From Xenoacremonium recifei (taxonomy: Eukaryota > Ascomycota > Sordariomycetes > Hypocreales > Nectriaceae), in assembly GCA_012184525.1 (NCBI GenBank), contig WOFQ01000005.1, forward strand, positions 1,054,001 to 1,118,000: 64,000 nt of DNA, written 5' to 3'. Positions within the stretch are counted from its first letter, which is position 1, and every line of letters starts with the position of its first letter. Of the stretch, positions 22,401 to 32,106 are shown piece by piece. Below the pieces are notes generated by a model. That model was not told where the DNA came from, made no database searches, and was given only the letters and a program-made list of their open reading frames with translations. The position numbers and the translations under genes are program-made.

Positions 22401-24803
22401 TATTGAAAGAGCCCTGGGAGGCGAGAAGCCAGCGGAACACGCGCAGTGCGGTTTCTTTTTGAGTTTCTCCTCCATTCATAATTCGTGTGAAGACACTTTC
22501 GTATGCCGTTTTCAAATCTGTTGGTAGATTCCCTAGCTCGCTCTCCACGTCTCCAAGACCGCGAAACGTTTTGAATTTCAGTCCTTCCAGGAGGTGCGTG
22601 ATGTGTAGTGAGGCCCATTGGAACCTGCCTCGTTAGTATTAGACCTTTTATAACAACAGAAACGAGGGCTGACTTACATCCCTTGACTCTTCTCCCCGAA
22701 TACTCTCATAATCTTTTCTCTCAAGTCTTTCTTCACTCTGGGCGGAACTGTGCCCTTCCTTTTGCAACCCTTTTCTTTCAGTTTCTGCCATTTGTTGTAA
22801 GCATCAATCTGGCCTCTGACCATATTTTCGATGTCGTTACTATTAACGGCTGATGAAATTTCGATCCTGTCATAACCCGTCAAGTTGTTCTGGCTTTCGC
22901 TGTCGTACCGACTCGAGATGAGAATCTTGATGGGTAGGCCTTGGGAAAACAGCTTTTCCAAGACTTCCAGAAATTCCACCATCTCCTTGCTCTCAGCGGT
23001 GGATCCTTCATCGTTGCCGACGCACTCATCTAAAGCATCCAAGACCAATATCGTCTCACAAGTTGTTGGGATGAGATCCTTGAGCAAGTCCAAGCACTCC
23101 TCTAAACCGAACTTGGACGACGGTATCTTCCCATGAACCTTTTTCTTGTAGCATTCTTGAAGACTTTCAGGCAGGCGGGGTTGCTCAAAAGCGAACTGTC
23201 GAATAAAACTGCGAAGGATTCTGTGGCCGAATCGCCTATTCTCGTCGTCTCGCTTGCAATAGAAGTAGGCAAGCTGGAAATCAGGAGTAGATTTATGCTG
23301 TTTCTGAAGCTCATCAATGATGCTTGAGACGAGAATCGTCTTTCCCACTCCGGCTTTATAATGTCAGCGACTGCCAGATTATGCTTCCGAGAAACAGAGC
23401 AACTTACCGTTGCCCTTGATCCATAGGAGTCGAGGACCATCAGCCTCAGCCCAGGACACATATTCTTCTCTGTCAAATATCCACCTCGCTGTGTTCTCCA
23501 TTCGGCGGCCTTGTGATGTGTTATGGTCATCCGCGACCTCTGTATTTGACACCCACTTAAGGACTTCCTCCCGCGTCGTCCCAGAGTATTGTTCTCTCAG
23601 CTCCTTGATCTCGGCCAGCTGCTGATTGATGGCAGATAAAAGAGCTTCAATTTGGCTTGACGCGGCCGTGTGCCTCTCAACTCCCCTTTCCATCAAGGCT
23701 CGTTGCTCCTGGATCACGTGTTCCTGCTCTCCAAGCCGAGCATTAATACCCAACAAAAGCTCACGCAGCTCGCTTTGATTAGCGCTTTGAGTAAGCATGT
23801 GCCTGATACTCGCATCTTGAAACAACACTTGCTCAAGTTTCAAGACGTCTTGTTGGAAGTTCAGGATGTCTTCGGAGTTCCAAAATACATAGAAGCCCAA
23901 GCTGATCTTGCTCTTCTCCAAGCAAACAGCCGCAGTGGCTAGGAACCTGTATATGCGTTCGTAGGTCGAAATTAGGCATGATTCGAAAACTGCAAGATGA
24001 CTCTCGCTGCTCTTGTCTGAGCTTTCGATGATTTTCTGGATCTGCTTTTCGTAGACGGTGCCTCTTTGTATCGTGTCGAGTGATGTTGCTATGCCGGTTA
24101 GTACTTCCTCCTGACCTTTTTCCCCTTGCACGGCAAACTAGAAGTGTTATTTTAGTATGTGGCTCGAAGTGCACCACTTGTTCAAGAATCGTACCTCAAG
24201 CAAGACCTTAAAAACTCCCCAGACTAGGGTAGCGGTGGAATGTGCTGATGTTGCTAGATCCCCAATTGCTTTGAACTTGTTGATTCCCTTGACAACTTTG
24301 CTCCAAAGCTGCTCAAAAGTACCCTCTCGGCCCAAGAACACAAATTTCGACTGGTCAGTCTTTGCTTTCTGTTGACATGTCAGACATATTGCCAGCAGCT
24401 CCTCAAATTGAGCGAGGCGTGAGTCGCGTTCTATATTGCCTATTCCGGAGGCCTTGGAGTTTTCGTTGATGAACGAGATGCGATCGATAGTGTACTTGTC
24501 GAGTTCCTTCTTAGCCGTCCGGGCGAGGCTCTGGAGCTCGCCTTTCGCGGGTACGTCGAGCTCGACGTATTTCTTGTCTAATATGGCCTGCAAAGTGGCC
24601 TGCGTCTCGGGGGTCGATCTCTTTCTTGCTAGCTTCTTGATAGCAGTCTTCGTACAGTCGTCAAACTTGCCCTTCGCCTTGTTCAGGTCATCCTTGACTT
24701 TATCTTCGAGTTTGTAATATGCTTCGTCCCAATACTTCTTCACCGTGCGTGGCGAGGTAACTCCGACGGGGCTCTGCAGTACGGCTGGTGGATTATGCTC
24801 CAT
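19492..24803 (-). CDS. NLR/STAND protein: DUF7708 - NACHT - ankyrin
   Basis: Four exons: 24803-24195, 24137-23408, 23353-22678 and 22624-19492, giving 1715 aa from MEHNPPAVLQS. An in-frame ATG at 25016 would add 71 residues. Introns are 57, 54 and 53 bp. The N-terminal helical part with HSTATLVWGVFKVLLEFAVQ is DUF7708-like. A coiled coil follows, then NACHT with P-loop GNAGVGKT (split by intron 2), Walker B ILVLDALDEC and ILISSR. A winged-helix-like region (GMFQWASLHI, RFSHLSVQEYFEQY) comes next. Ankyrin repeats sit around residues 1240-1370 (NGTPLIAAISAGNMDNVEFL; TALDAAVDARAIRAVRFLIS). The C-terminus is very acidic. Such proteins are candidates for non-self recognition or programmed cell death; the trigger is unknown. 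No decay is visible. Confidence 0.85.
21398..21469 (+). repeat. 18-bp minisatellite inside the NLR coding region
   Basis: Four tandem copies of TCAGAGTCGTCGGNGTTG keep the frame. On the coding strand they give a six-residue DNxDDS repeat. Confidence 0.9.
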
Positions 24804-25019
24804 GATGAAGCCGACAAGGATGTTTCGGAGCGAGCCCTCTTCATGAGCAGGGTACTGCGCGCGAATAGACTCGGGTGAGGAAGGGCGTGGAGGTGGTGGC
24901 TCGAAAAGCTTAGGAAGCAGAGGAATGACGAGATAAAGAGAGATACAAGAGGACGGACAGGATGAGGCACCAGAAGAGGGGAAAGCAATGTGCAAAAAGA
25001 CGTGGCCAACAACCATTGG

Positions 25020-25245
25020 TCACGTGTACCAATCTGCATCTTCACACGTCCGCATCCCTGTAAGATTGAAGCCTTTTTCCACTTTCCGTAACCTTGTCCA
25101 TGTCGAAGGCCTTCTTCGCCAGCAGATAAACAACAGAAAAAAATTTATCCTTAGTTGGCGGTCTTCAAGAGTCAGAAGCTCATCGTGGTCTCGAAACTCA
25201 CCAGTCTTTGTGAAGCCCAACGTCGTGGTAGAGCTTCAAGAGTAT
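25020..25245 (-). pseudogene. truncated duplicate of the neighbouring glyoxalase-fold gene
   Basis: The minus strand reads GFTKTGEFRDHDE, nearly identical to GFTKIGEFRDHDG in the intact gene at 25349-25750. It then jumps over the middle of the protein to sequences matching DNLLIFYLPEKNAFE (now DRQLRINFFLLFICW), GFNLTGMRTCEDADWYT in place of the ASFNPYW/TYEDADGYR end, and stops. A tandem copy with an internal deletion and many substitutions is the best explanation. It abuts the NLR's upstream ATG. Confidence 0.7.
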
Positions 25246-25348
25246 GCGGAATAATTATTGCACATTTAAATGCCATTGTGTATTATGACCTCCAGGCTTG
25301 TAATATGTTGCAATTGAAGCAGTGCCTTCGTATTCCAACCTCTCTTTA

Positions 25349-25750
25349 CTAGTCCCAGCCCATATTCGCAAGAACAACTCTGTATCCATCAGCGTCTTCA
25401 TACGTCCTCCCACACACATCCCAATACGGATTGAAGCTTGCAACCGCACTTCCCACAGCCTTCTCCATGCGCTCAACTGCAGCTTCAAAGGCATTTTTCT
25501 CGGGCAGATAGAAGATCAAAAGATTATCCTTGGTAGGTGCTCTACCAGCATCATGTCCATGCTTCGTTGTGAATTCCATGTGATAACCCGCGCCTGCATG
25601 GCCGAGCATCAGACCGTCGAACCCATCGTGGTCTCGAAACTCACCAATCTTAGTGAAGCCCAAGCCGTCGCAGTAAAATTTTAAGAGCGCGGAAATATCG
25701 TTTGTTGGACGCGCGATGCGAATATGAGCCGTGGCTATTGGTGTCGACAT
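25349..25750 (-). CDS. glyoxalase/vicinal-oxygen-chelate fold protein
   Basis: Single exon, 133 aa, ATG at 25750. One betaalphabetabetabeta module and its partner are visible: ATAHIRIARPTNDISALLKF with GFTKIGEFRDHDGFDGLMLG in the first half, and DNLLIFYLPEKNAFEAAVER with YEDADGYRVVLANMG closing the second. Proteins of this fold bind a metal and act as lyases, isomerases, dioxygenases or resistance proteins. Metal-binding candidates are His in AHIRIAR and the Glu of HMEFTTK, with Asp/Glu near the end. Substrate is unknown. The gene has a broken tandem copy immediately downstream, then the NLR, all on the minus strand. Confidence 0.75.
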   Translation of the reverse strand: MSTPIATAHIRIARPTNDISALLKFYCDGLGFTKIGEFRDHDGFDGLMLGHAGAGYHMEFTTKHGHDAGRAPTKDNLLIFYLPEKNAFEAAVERMEKAVGSAVASFNPYWDVCGRTYEDADGYRVVLANMGWD

Positions 25751-26509
25751 ATTTACAGAAGAGGATGAGGGAGGAAAGCCTCAGGAAGAGGGGTTGTGTT
25801 CACCAAAAGGCGTATAAACTATATAGGTACGAAGGATTCGTTGTCGGTGCCTGAGGATCGTGAGCTAGCACTCAATTAGGAGCCTTACTTTGAACTAAGT
25901 CGGTTCTGGCAGGAGTTAATTTGGAATTACAATTTGGAATTATAAGCATTTCTCAGAATCTTAGATGTATGGGGTTGGATGGATTTAATTCCGCACTCCA
26001 GAGGCGAGTACGGGCCAGATCTGTTATGAAAGAGGCGGGATGAAGCTCAGCTGGAGCCAAGTTAAGGCTAGGTAGGATTTCGCAAGGAGCATGAAAAGAT
26101 GGAGAAGGCGGGGAGATGCTGATGGGCCTGGAGGATAATGAGGAAGGGAGGGAACAAGTCACAAATCAGGGTTACCATGCGATTGAGATGTACTGGATGA
26201 GAACGAGAGTCACCCAAGTTCCATCCTCTTCTTTGCCACCAGAAGAGTCACCTCGAAATGGTTTGTAAACTTGCTCCCAACTCAGGTCTGCTTATCGATA
26301 AAGCCACTTATCTTATCGTGCCCCTCCCCTCCAACGTGCCTCAACTTCCTACCCTACAAAACATCATCGGAGAATCTGAACGACAATTGAGACACAACAC
26401 AGCATCACCCGGGCCTTCCAGCTATTGTGTTCGAATCTCATTATTTAAACTTACCCCCTCGAGCGTTTTATAGAACTCATCAGCCTATCAACAGCGCCTT
26501 GTCAGCGAC
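25751..26509. other. divergent intergenic region
   Basis: This 759-bp gap lies between the divergent glyoxalase-fold and PPCDC genes and must hold both promoters. TATTTAAAC at about 26440 lies 60-70 bp upstream of the PPCDC start and may serve as its TATA region. No gene was seen. Confidence 0.4.
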
Positions 26510-27238
26510 ATGGCCGGCGCTGCTTACAAACCACCAACCGAGGCATGGGAAGCCTCAATCAACGACAACCGGCTTCACCTCCTCCTGGCCGCAACAGGCT
26601 CCGTAGCCACCATCAAGATCCCCAACATCATCCAAGCCCTCTCCCCACACGTCAACCGCCTTTCCATCCGCGTCATCCTCACCACCAACGCCCAGCACTT
26701 CCTCGCCGGCCAATCCGCCGAGCAACCCACCGTGGCCTCGCTGCTGGCCCTCCCCGGCGTCGAAGCTGTCTACGACGACGCCGCCGAGTGGGGGCCTGAG
26801 CCCTGGCGCCGGAATTCTGACATTCTACACATTGCGCTGCGGCGCTGGGCTGATCTGATGGTCATTGCGCCGCTGTCGGCGAATACGCTGGCGAAGTTGG
26901 CCAACGGGATGAGCGACAACTTGGTCACGTCAGTATGCCGGGCGTGGGATACGGATGGGCAAGTTGATGGGAGGAAGAAGCGCATTATGGTGGCCCCGGC
27001 TATGAACACGGCAATGATGCGTCATCCCGTGACTGCTAGACATCTACGGGTGTTGGAGGAGGACTGGGGCGTGAGAAGAGATGAGATGACGGGTGAGGAG
27101 AAGGGCTGGTTCGAGGTTCTTCAACCGCAGGCGACAAAGGTATTGGCGTGTGGTGACATGGGAAGCGGTGCCATGTTAGAATGGTCTGAGATTGTAAAGA
27201 TCATCGAGGATAGGCTAGGACTGACGGAGAAGCCGTGA
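26510..27238 (+). CDS. phosphopantothenoylcysteine decarboxylase (HAL3-like flavoprotein)
   Basis: Single exon, 242 aa, ATG at 26510. The enzyme decarboxylates 4'-phosphopantothenoylcysteine in coenzyme A synthesis, using FMN, in the cytosol. Visible family landmarks are the Rossmann-like start LLLAATGSVATIKIPNIIQA, the catalytic histidine motif DILHIALRRWADLMVIAPLS (His about 104), SANTLAKLANGMSDNLVTSV, the substrate-clamp APAMNTAMMRHP, and the late LACGDMGSGAM, which contains the conserved cysteine. The length equals a stand-alone PPCDC domain without the long acidic extensions of yeast Hal3. GC-rich third positions suggest good expression. Fungal homologues can also regulate the phosphatase Ppz1; that is not predictable here. 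Confidence 0.92.
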   Translation: MAGAAYKPPTEAWEASINDNRLHLLLAATGSVATIKIPNIIQALSPHVNRLSIRVILTTNAQHFLAGQSAEQPTVASLLALPGVEAVYDDAAEWGPEPWRRNSDILHIALRRWADLMVIAPLSANTLAKLANGMSDNLVTSVCRAWDTDGQVDGRKKRIMVAPAMNTAMMRHPVTARHLRVLEEDWGVRRDEMTGEEKGWFEVLQPQATKVLACGDMGSGAMLEWSEIVKIIEDRLGLTEKP

Positions 27239-27359
27239 GATGAGATTAGTGATAACTAAAAAGATACCCAAGGATGAGAATGATAATTTTACAACGGATC
27301 AAAAAAAGAATTACAACGGAAAAAAGAAGGTACAATGGTGGAATTAAACCACTTATGTT

Positions 27360-27430
27360 GGACGAACAGGGAATCGAACCCTGGACCACTCCCATGCTAA
27401 GGGAGTATTATACCACTAAACCATTCGCCC
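27360..27430 (-). tRNA. tRNA-Ala(AGC)
   Basis: The minus strand folds into a full cloverleaf. The acceptor arm GGGCGAA pairs with TTCGTCC. The D-arm region reads TTTAGTGGTATAATAC. The anticodon stem CTCCC/GGGAG encloses TTAGCAT, with anticodon AGC. The T-arm is CAGGG-TTCGATT-CCCTG. A-box (TGGTTTAGTGG) and B-box (GGTTCGATTCC) are intact. There is no intron and no encoded CCA. Confidence 0.93.
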
Positions 27431-27798
27431 GAATGGAGGTTGTTGAAGAGAGTGCCTGTCAGACACACTATAGAGCTATGCCCCACACCCGCGTCTGCTC
27501 TCGTCTTTTTGCAAACGTTCGCTGCTTATTTGGCAAGCTTGATGTCTCTCCCAATGATTATAATTAAAGTTTACTCCATTAACATAGAAGAGCGTATCCG
27601 GGACGCCATGTCTGCTAATCGCGGCTTGCGTAGGTTCTTACGGGAGAGAAATCACAATGCGAGGCAATTGGGTGCTATACGTGTTGATATTCCTTTTCAT
27701 TCATAAGGTATTCGTATCTGCTAAGTTTCAAAACAGGCATACAATCTCAAATCTACAAGGCTAGCGAGGCGTTACAAAAACAAGGACAGACAGCAGTC
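27431..27798. other. intergenic
   Basis: This 368-bp gap lies between the tRNA and the end of the xanthine dioxygenase gene. An 88-codon frame here has no coding character. A T-rich stretch near 27540-27580 is the only other feature. Confidence 0.35.
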
Positions 27799-29268
27799 TT
27801 AGACTGCGATCTCAGCAGGGCCCTCGGGCAACTTGCTGCCAGCAATGTTGCACTGCCGGAACAATCGCACCTCCTCAGGCGCAAAAGCACCAACCACAGA
27901 GTGAATCACACCACGGTTGTGGAAGAGCACCAAGTCACCCTCCTCCCAGTCATGCGCATACACCATCTCCGGCGCAATGCCCGGGCGCTGCAGACGGTGC
28001 ACGATCTCGCGCACCTCGGCCAGGTCGTCGATGACGGTGCCGTCCTTGAGGTGCAGCTTGCGGATGGCTGATGGGTGCACCTGCAGGGCCAGCTTGCCGG
28101 TGACGGGGTTGCGCCAGCACATGGGCAGGATCATGATCTTGGACTCGTCGATGGGCGGGAGGTCGTTGAGCGGCACCTCCTTGCCCTCGGAGACCATGCC
28201 GAGGCCGTCGGGGCGCGACTTGGCGCTGCTCATCCAGACGTAGGGGTGCGGCGCGTATTCAACCTTGGTGGTGCGCACGAACTCCTTGTCCTCGGGAGAC
28301 AGGCGGTCGTACATGGAGAAGCCGGAGGCAAAGGCGGTAGTGCCAAGGGGGACGGTCTTCTCATCGCCAGTGCCGTCATCGTACAGCAGCGTCTGCTTGC
28401 GGCCGCCGGGCACACGAACGGCCAGAAGAGTGGTGACCACAGGCGGCGCGAGATCGTACAGCGCGGCGTCGATATGCCAGCGGTAGTAACGCGTGAAGTC
28501 TAGGTCCTTCTCGTCGGGAATGACGGTGGCGTGGAACGTGCGGTGGTGCGGGTGACGCAACTGGATGTTCTTCAGGCCCTCGTACTCCTCGACGAAGCCA
28601 TTGCCAATGACCTGGACCTGCGGCTGGTGCGGGATGGTCTTGAGATCGGGGTGCAGAATAGAGCGCTTGGCGTCCAGCGTCTTGCCGTGGCCGTAGTTGG
28701 CGCCGGCCTCGGGATCGAAGCGCTGCGTGATCTCGTACTGGGCCTTGGGCGAGACGTGCTGCTGGTTCTTGAACACGACCACTTGGTGGTTGAACAGGGC
28801 ATCGTGGATGACATCAAAGTCGGCATCTGCAGCGAGTCAGCCTTGATTCGTCAAGGTGAAGCGGCGAGGTTCTTACCAGAGGAGGTTACCGATTGCACGG
28901 GTATTCTCCCACATTTACAGAAGTCACTTGGAAACAAGACGATGCGTTTACAGGGTCGAGTTAATCTTACCAGAGAGGTTCTCGATGTCGACGTTGTTGA
29001 CGACAGCGCCAATGGCGTAGTCAGAACCCGGCAGAGGGGGGAGAGGCGAAACGGTAGCGGCGGAAGCCATGGCAGCGAGGCGAGTAGTGTGGAATTGGGA
29101 GATCTGGGAGTTGAGGGCGGTAGCAGGCTTTCGCTGGATGTTGAGTGTTGGAGTCTGGCGAGACGAGAGCGTGAATCCCAGAGGGCGGAGTGATGCTTTT
29201 AAGCAATGGCGAGTGAGGCTGGAGTGGGATAGCAAGCCCCGGGTCGCGCCGACAGCCGTAGTACGCAT
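27799..29268 (-). CDS. xanA: Fe(II)/2-oxoglutarate xanthine dioxygenase (TauD family), with mitochondrial-like extension
   Basis: Two exons: 29268-28971 and 28826-27799, giving 441 aa; the shorter start at 29070 gives 375 aa. The 144-bp intron has donor GTAAGA and acceptor GCTGCAG and restores LSDADFDVIHDALFNHQVVV. The TauD core shows YRWHIDAALYDLAPPVVTTL, with the iron-binding His-x-Asp, and the distal HNRGVIHSVVGAF followed by the 2-oxoglutarate-binding Arg in EEVRLFRQCN. YGHGKTLDAKRSILHPDLKT and YAPHPYVWMSSAKSRP match what I know of fungal XanA, which oxidises xanthine to uric acid. The first 66 residues of the long form have many Arg/Lys and no acidic residue and end QFHTTRLAAM, as in mitochondrial presequences. 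Known XanA is described as cytosolic, so the shorter start may be the main one. Confidence 0.85.
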
Positions 29269-29737
29269 TTTGCCGAGTGTCAATGGAGAGCAGAAAAGAT
29301 TGAATTGGATAATGGGGAGTGGGCGGGCGAGAATGAAAGAATTGCTATCTCGGAGGGGGCGAGTCGGGCGAGTTTATTATCAATGTCTGTTGCAAGTTGG
29401 TCAGAGATAAGCAGCGGCTGAGAAGCAGCATTGTGAGGGCTGTTATTTGCTGGTTTGCCTCCCAGCGGGCGCAACAGGGCTCGCTACGTAATCGACCGCA
29501 AACCCCGCATGGCTTATCTGGCGCTGACTCCGGCGGTGACCGAGAAGCGTCTTCGGAGAGCCTGGAAGACGTTTGTGGAGGACTCCGGATGGGGATGATC
29601 TGAGATAGATAAGGCGATAAGACGCGATGGGGGTTGATAGCGATAGTGGACTTGAATCTCAGGCACACTTTCTCCAAGAGCATTTACATGAGATGACTGA
29701 GACCTGCTTCACTTCAACTCTCCATCAACCCAGGCAT
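29269..29737. other. intergenic, xanthine dioxygenase promoter
   Basis: This 469-bp region lies upstream of xanA. GATAA-type sites occur at about 29407 and 29611-29622 (AGATAAGGCGATAAG), consistent with GATA-factor nitrogen control of purine use. The control is inference. Confidence 0.45.
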
Positions 29738-31551
29738 TTATTTGGCCACTCTGGAATATCCACTCGCCACAGTCTCCCTCTCAGCAGCATCCAGCGCCCG
29801 CTGAACAACACCCTCCAGAACCTCCCAATCCTCAATCCCAACACTCACCCGCACCAAGTCCTCAACCACCCCAAACTTGGCCGCCCACTCCAGCTCCGAG
29901 TAATGCGCATACAGCGTATAAGCGCAGCAGAGCGTGAAATTCGTGCCGAGCGACGGCCCCTTCGCCACATCCAAGGCATCGTGGAAAACAATGGCCGCGC
30001 TGGGCTGAGAAAAGCGAATTGATAGCAGGTATCCGTATCCTCGACCCGTTCGCCGGTACCGATCATAGACGTCTTGAGTTGGGCTTCCTTTTGGGTAAAA
30101 CACTTGCGCTACAGATGGATGCTTTCGAAGCATATCCGCCATCTTCTCAGCATTGTAGCTTGCCTTGAGAACGCGGGCCTTGAAATCCCGACTGTTCTGT
30201 TCCATGACTTGGAAGTCAAGCGGATAGTAGGCGTCGATGTATTGCTCAGCAAGCATTTTCTGCATCTGCTCAAAATACGCAGAGTCTGGATTGACCACGA
30301 TACTTCCGCCCATCGCGTTGCATGCACCGCTGAACATCTTAGTCAAGCTCGTGCAGACAACGTCGCAAGAGGAGAGGAGATTGGTATTGACCGACGTCCC
30401 CACGGTGTCGTCCACAACTACCATGAATTGATACGCCTCCGCCAGCTGGTGTAATCGATCGAGGTCGACTGACCCGAGGAGAGGATTTCCGGGGAACTCG
30501 GTAAACAACGCCTGAATTCGCATTCCCGACTTGAGATCTTGCTCTAGCTGGTCGAGGTCAGCCGTCGCCGAGCTTCCGTATAGCACGCATTCGAACTTGT
30601 GAATCTTGCTCAGGACTTTGAACGTATCAACGTAAAGGAAGCTGCAATAGCATGTTAGTGCAGGCTCTATGAGACTGATATCTTGCCTACCCAAAGACGG
30701 CGACTTGAACGACTCCATCGTCTCCCGGGAAAATCCTAGGCCGCAAAGCCCCTATTGCACTGGCGACGTGACTGATGGCAGACATGCCCGTATGGTAGAT
30801 CAAGACATCGTTTCTTTCGACGGGTACGTCTTCAGTCGAGTACAAGCCAGCAATCCTCTGCACCAGCCTTTCCCAAGCAAGACTAAACTCCCACGCACGC
30901 TTCGGCAATCGACCCTCTCGAGAACCATTCTCGTGAAGTCCAGGCGAGTTCTCAAGCCAGTAGCTTGCGCATCGCGAGGAGACCCCCAAACCGGTGTGCT
31001 GCCAAAAAGCTTTGGCCTCGGGAGCCAACTCTTTGCTGTACTTGACAAGATATAAGCTCTTCTGATCACATTCGCGAGAAGCTGGCTCGGGCTCGGGAAT
31101 TAGTCGATGTTGGCCATCGAACTTGATGTCGTACAATTGGACTGGTCCCTTATTGTGTGATTGCAGGTAAGTCTGGCCCTGTTTGGCGAATGCCTCTGCA
31201 GGGAAAATGAGAGCCTCCTGTTGGGCCGGCTCGTTGGCGTCACCAACTTCTCGGGTGCTATCATCGACAAGTTCAATGAGCCGGTTTGCTAACTCCCGCA
31301 CAACAAGAGGTACGAAAAACCTGGGATATCCTGTTTTGAGCTGCTTGAGGAGTTTGGGATCTCGTTGTGCCCATGCGAGGGTGTCTTTCCATGTTGGGAT
31401 GTAAACACTGACTCCCTTTCGCAGATGTATTCCGTTAGAGAGCTGCGACGCAATTGCATGAAGATTCTGGGCTCACATGTACGTCGCCTGGTGGGAGCGA
31501 ACTACCGAGCTGCATCGGAGGTTTTGGGACGGGGCGTTGAGCGATCGTCAT
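29738..31551 (-). CDS. cystathionine gamma-synthase-like PLP enzyme
   Basis: Three exons: 31551-31477, 31415-30691 and 30641-29738, giving 567 aa. Intron 1 (61 bp, donor GTGAGC, branch CTAAC) joins GDVH to GVSVYIPTWKDTL; intron 2 (49 bp, branch CTAAC) joins VAVFG to FLYVDTF. Fold type I PLP enzyme of the Cys/Met metabolism family. The PLP lysine is in CTSLTKMFSGACNAMGG (about residue 400), the cofactor-binding Asp in VVVDDTVGTSVN, and the phosphate-contacting region near LIYHTGMSAISHV. The size and the long N-terminal region fit fungal MetB-type proteins, which condense an activated homoserine with cysteine. Paralogues of this family also act in specialised metabolism, and the neighbouring acyl-CoA synthetase-like gene on the same strand makes that possible. 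The catalytic frame is intact. Confidence 0.85.
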
Positions 31552-32106
31552 CTTGAAGGGCTGCGCACATCACAGACACACAGCGACGCGGAGTCTCAAC
31601 CCAGATTGAGTATTCTCTACGGAAAACAGCAGAACATCAGAACGTCGGAGTAGATTTTGAACTATGACGTGCCTTTTGGCCTCCATTTGTGCGCTCTCTA
31701 CTCCGTACTTTCCACTAGTTCTCACTCCCTCTGCAGCTCCGGCAAAGCGTCTCGTCCCGAGACGAGCTGTTGTGAGACATCCAGGATGACTTCTTTGTCA
31801 GAAGTGACCCGGTGGCTACGCTCAGGCGACGTGGATCTGCAGCCACCAAGCCACACAGCAAGTTCGGTGAGAAAACACGACTCCTCAGCTTGCCACATGG
31901 CAGCTGTGAGTTTGTCGGTCAAGGCAGAACCTCCTAGCTTATACGGGGAGCGGGGGGGTTAATTGAGGGGTTCTGAGACATGCATTTTCGGTCTGCAGGG
32001 GAAGCAAGCTGACATCACAGACTTCGCTCAGACTGGTCCATTGGGCAAGAATAGCTTGCATAACTGGATTCTACTTCATGCACAATCTTATAATCCCTTG
32101 AAACTG
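31552..32106. other. intergenic
   Basis: This 555-bp region lies between two minus-strand metabolic genes and holds the CGS-like promoter. CTCCGTACTT at about 31703 is one more copy of the short motif seen near 5570 and 53790. No gene. Confidence 0.35.

Noticed and set aside
27440..27706. 88-codon plus-strand frame next to the tRNA
   Set aside because: Starts by the tRNA 5' flank, has no family character, and composition changes along it.
28531..29193. 220-codon plus-strand frame
   Set aside because: Antisense of the xanthine dioxygenase exons and intron; low-complexity Val/Leu/Gly composition typical of a GC-rich shadow frame.
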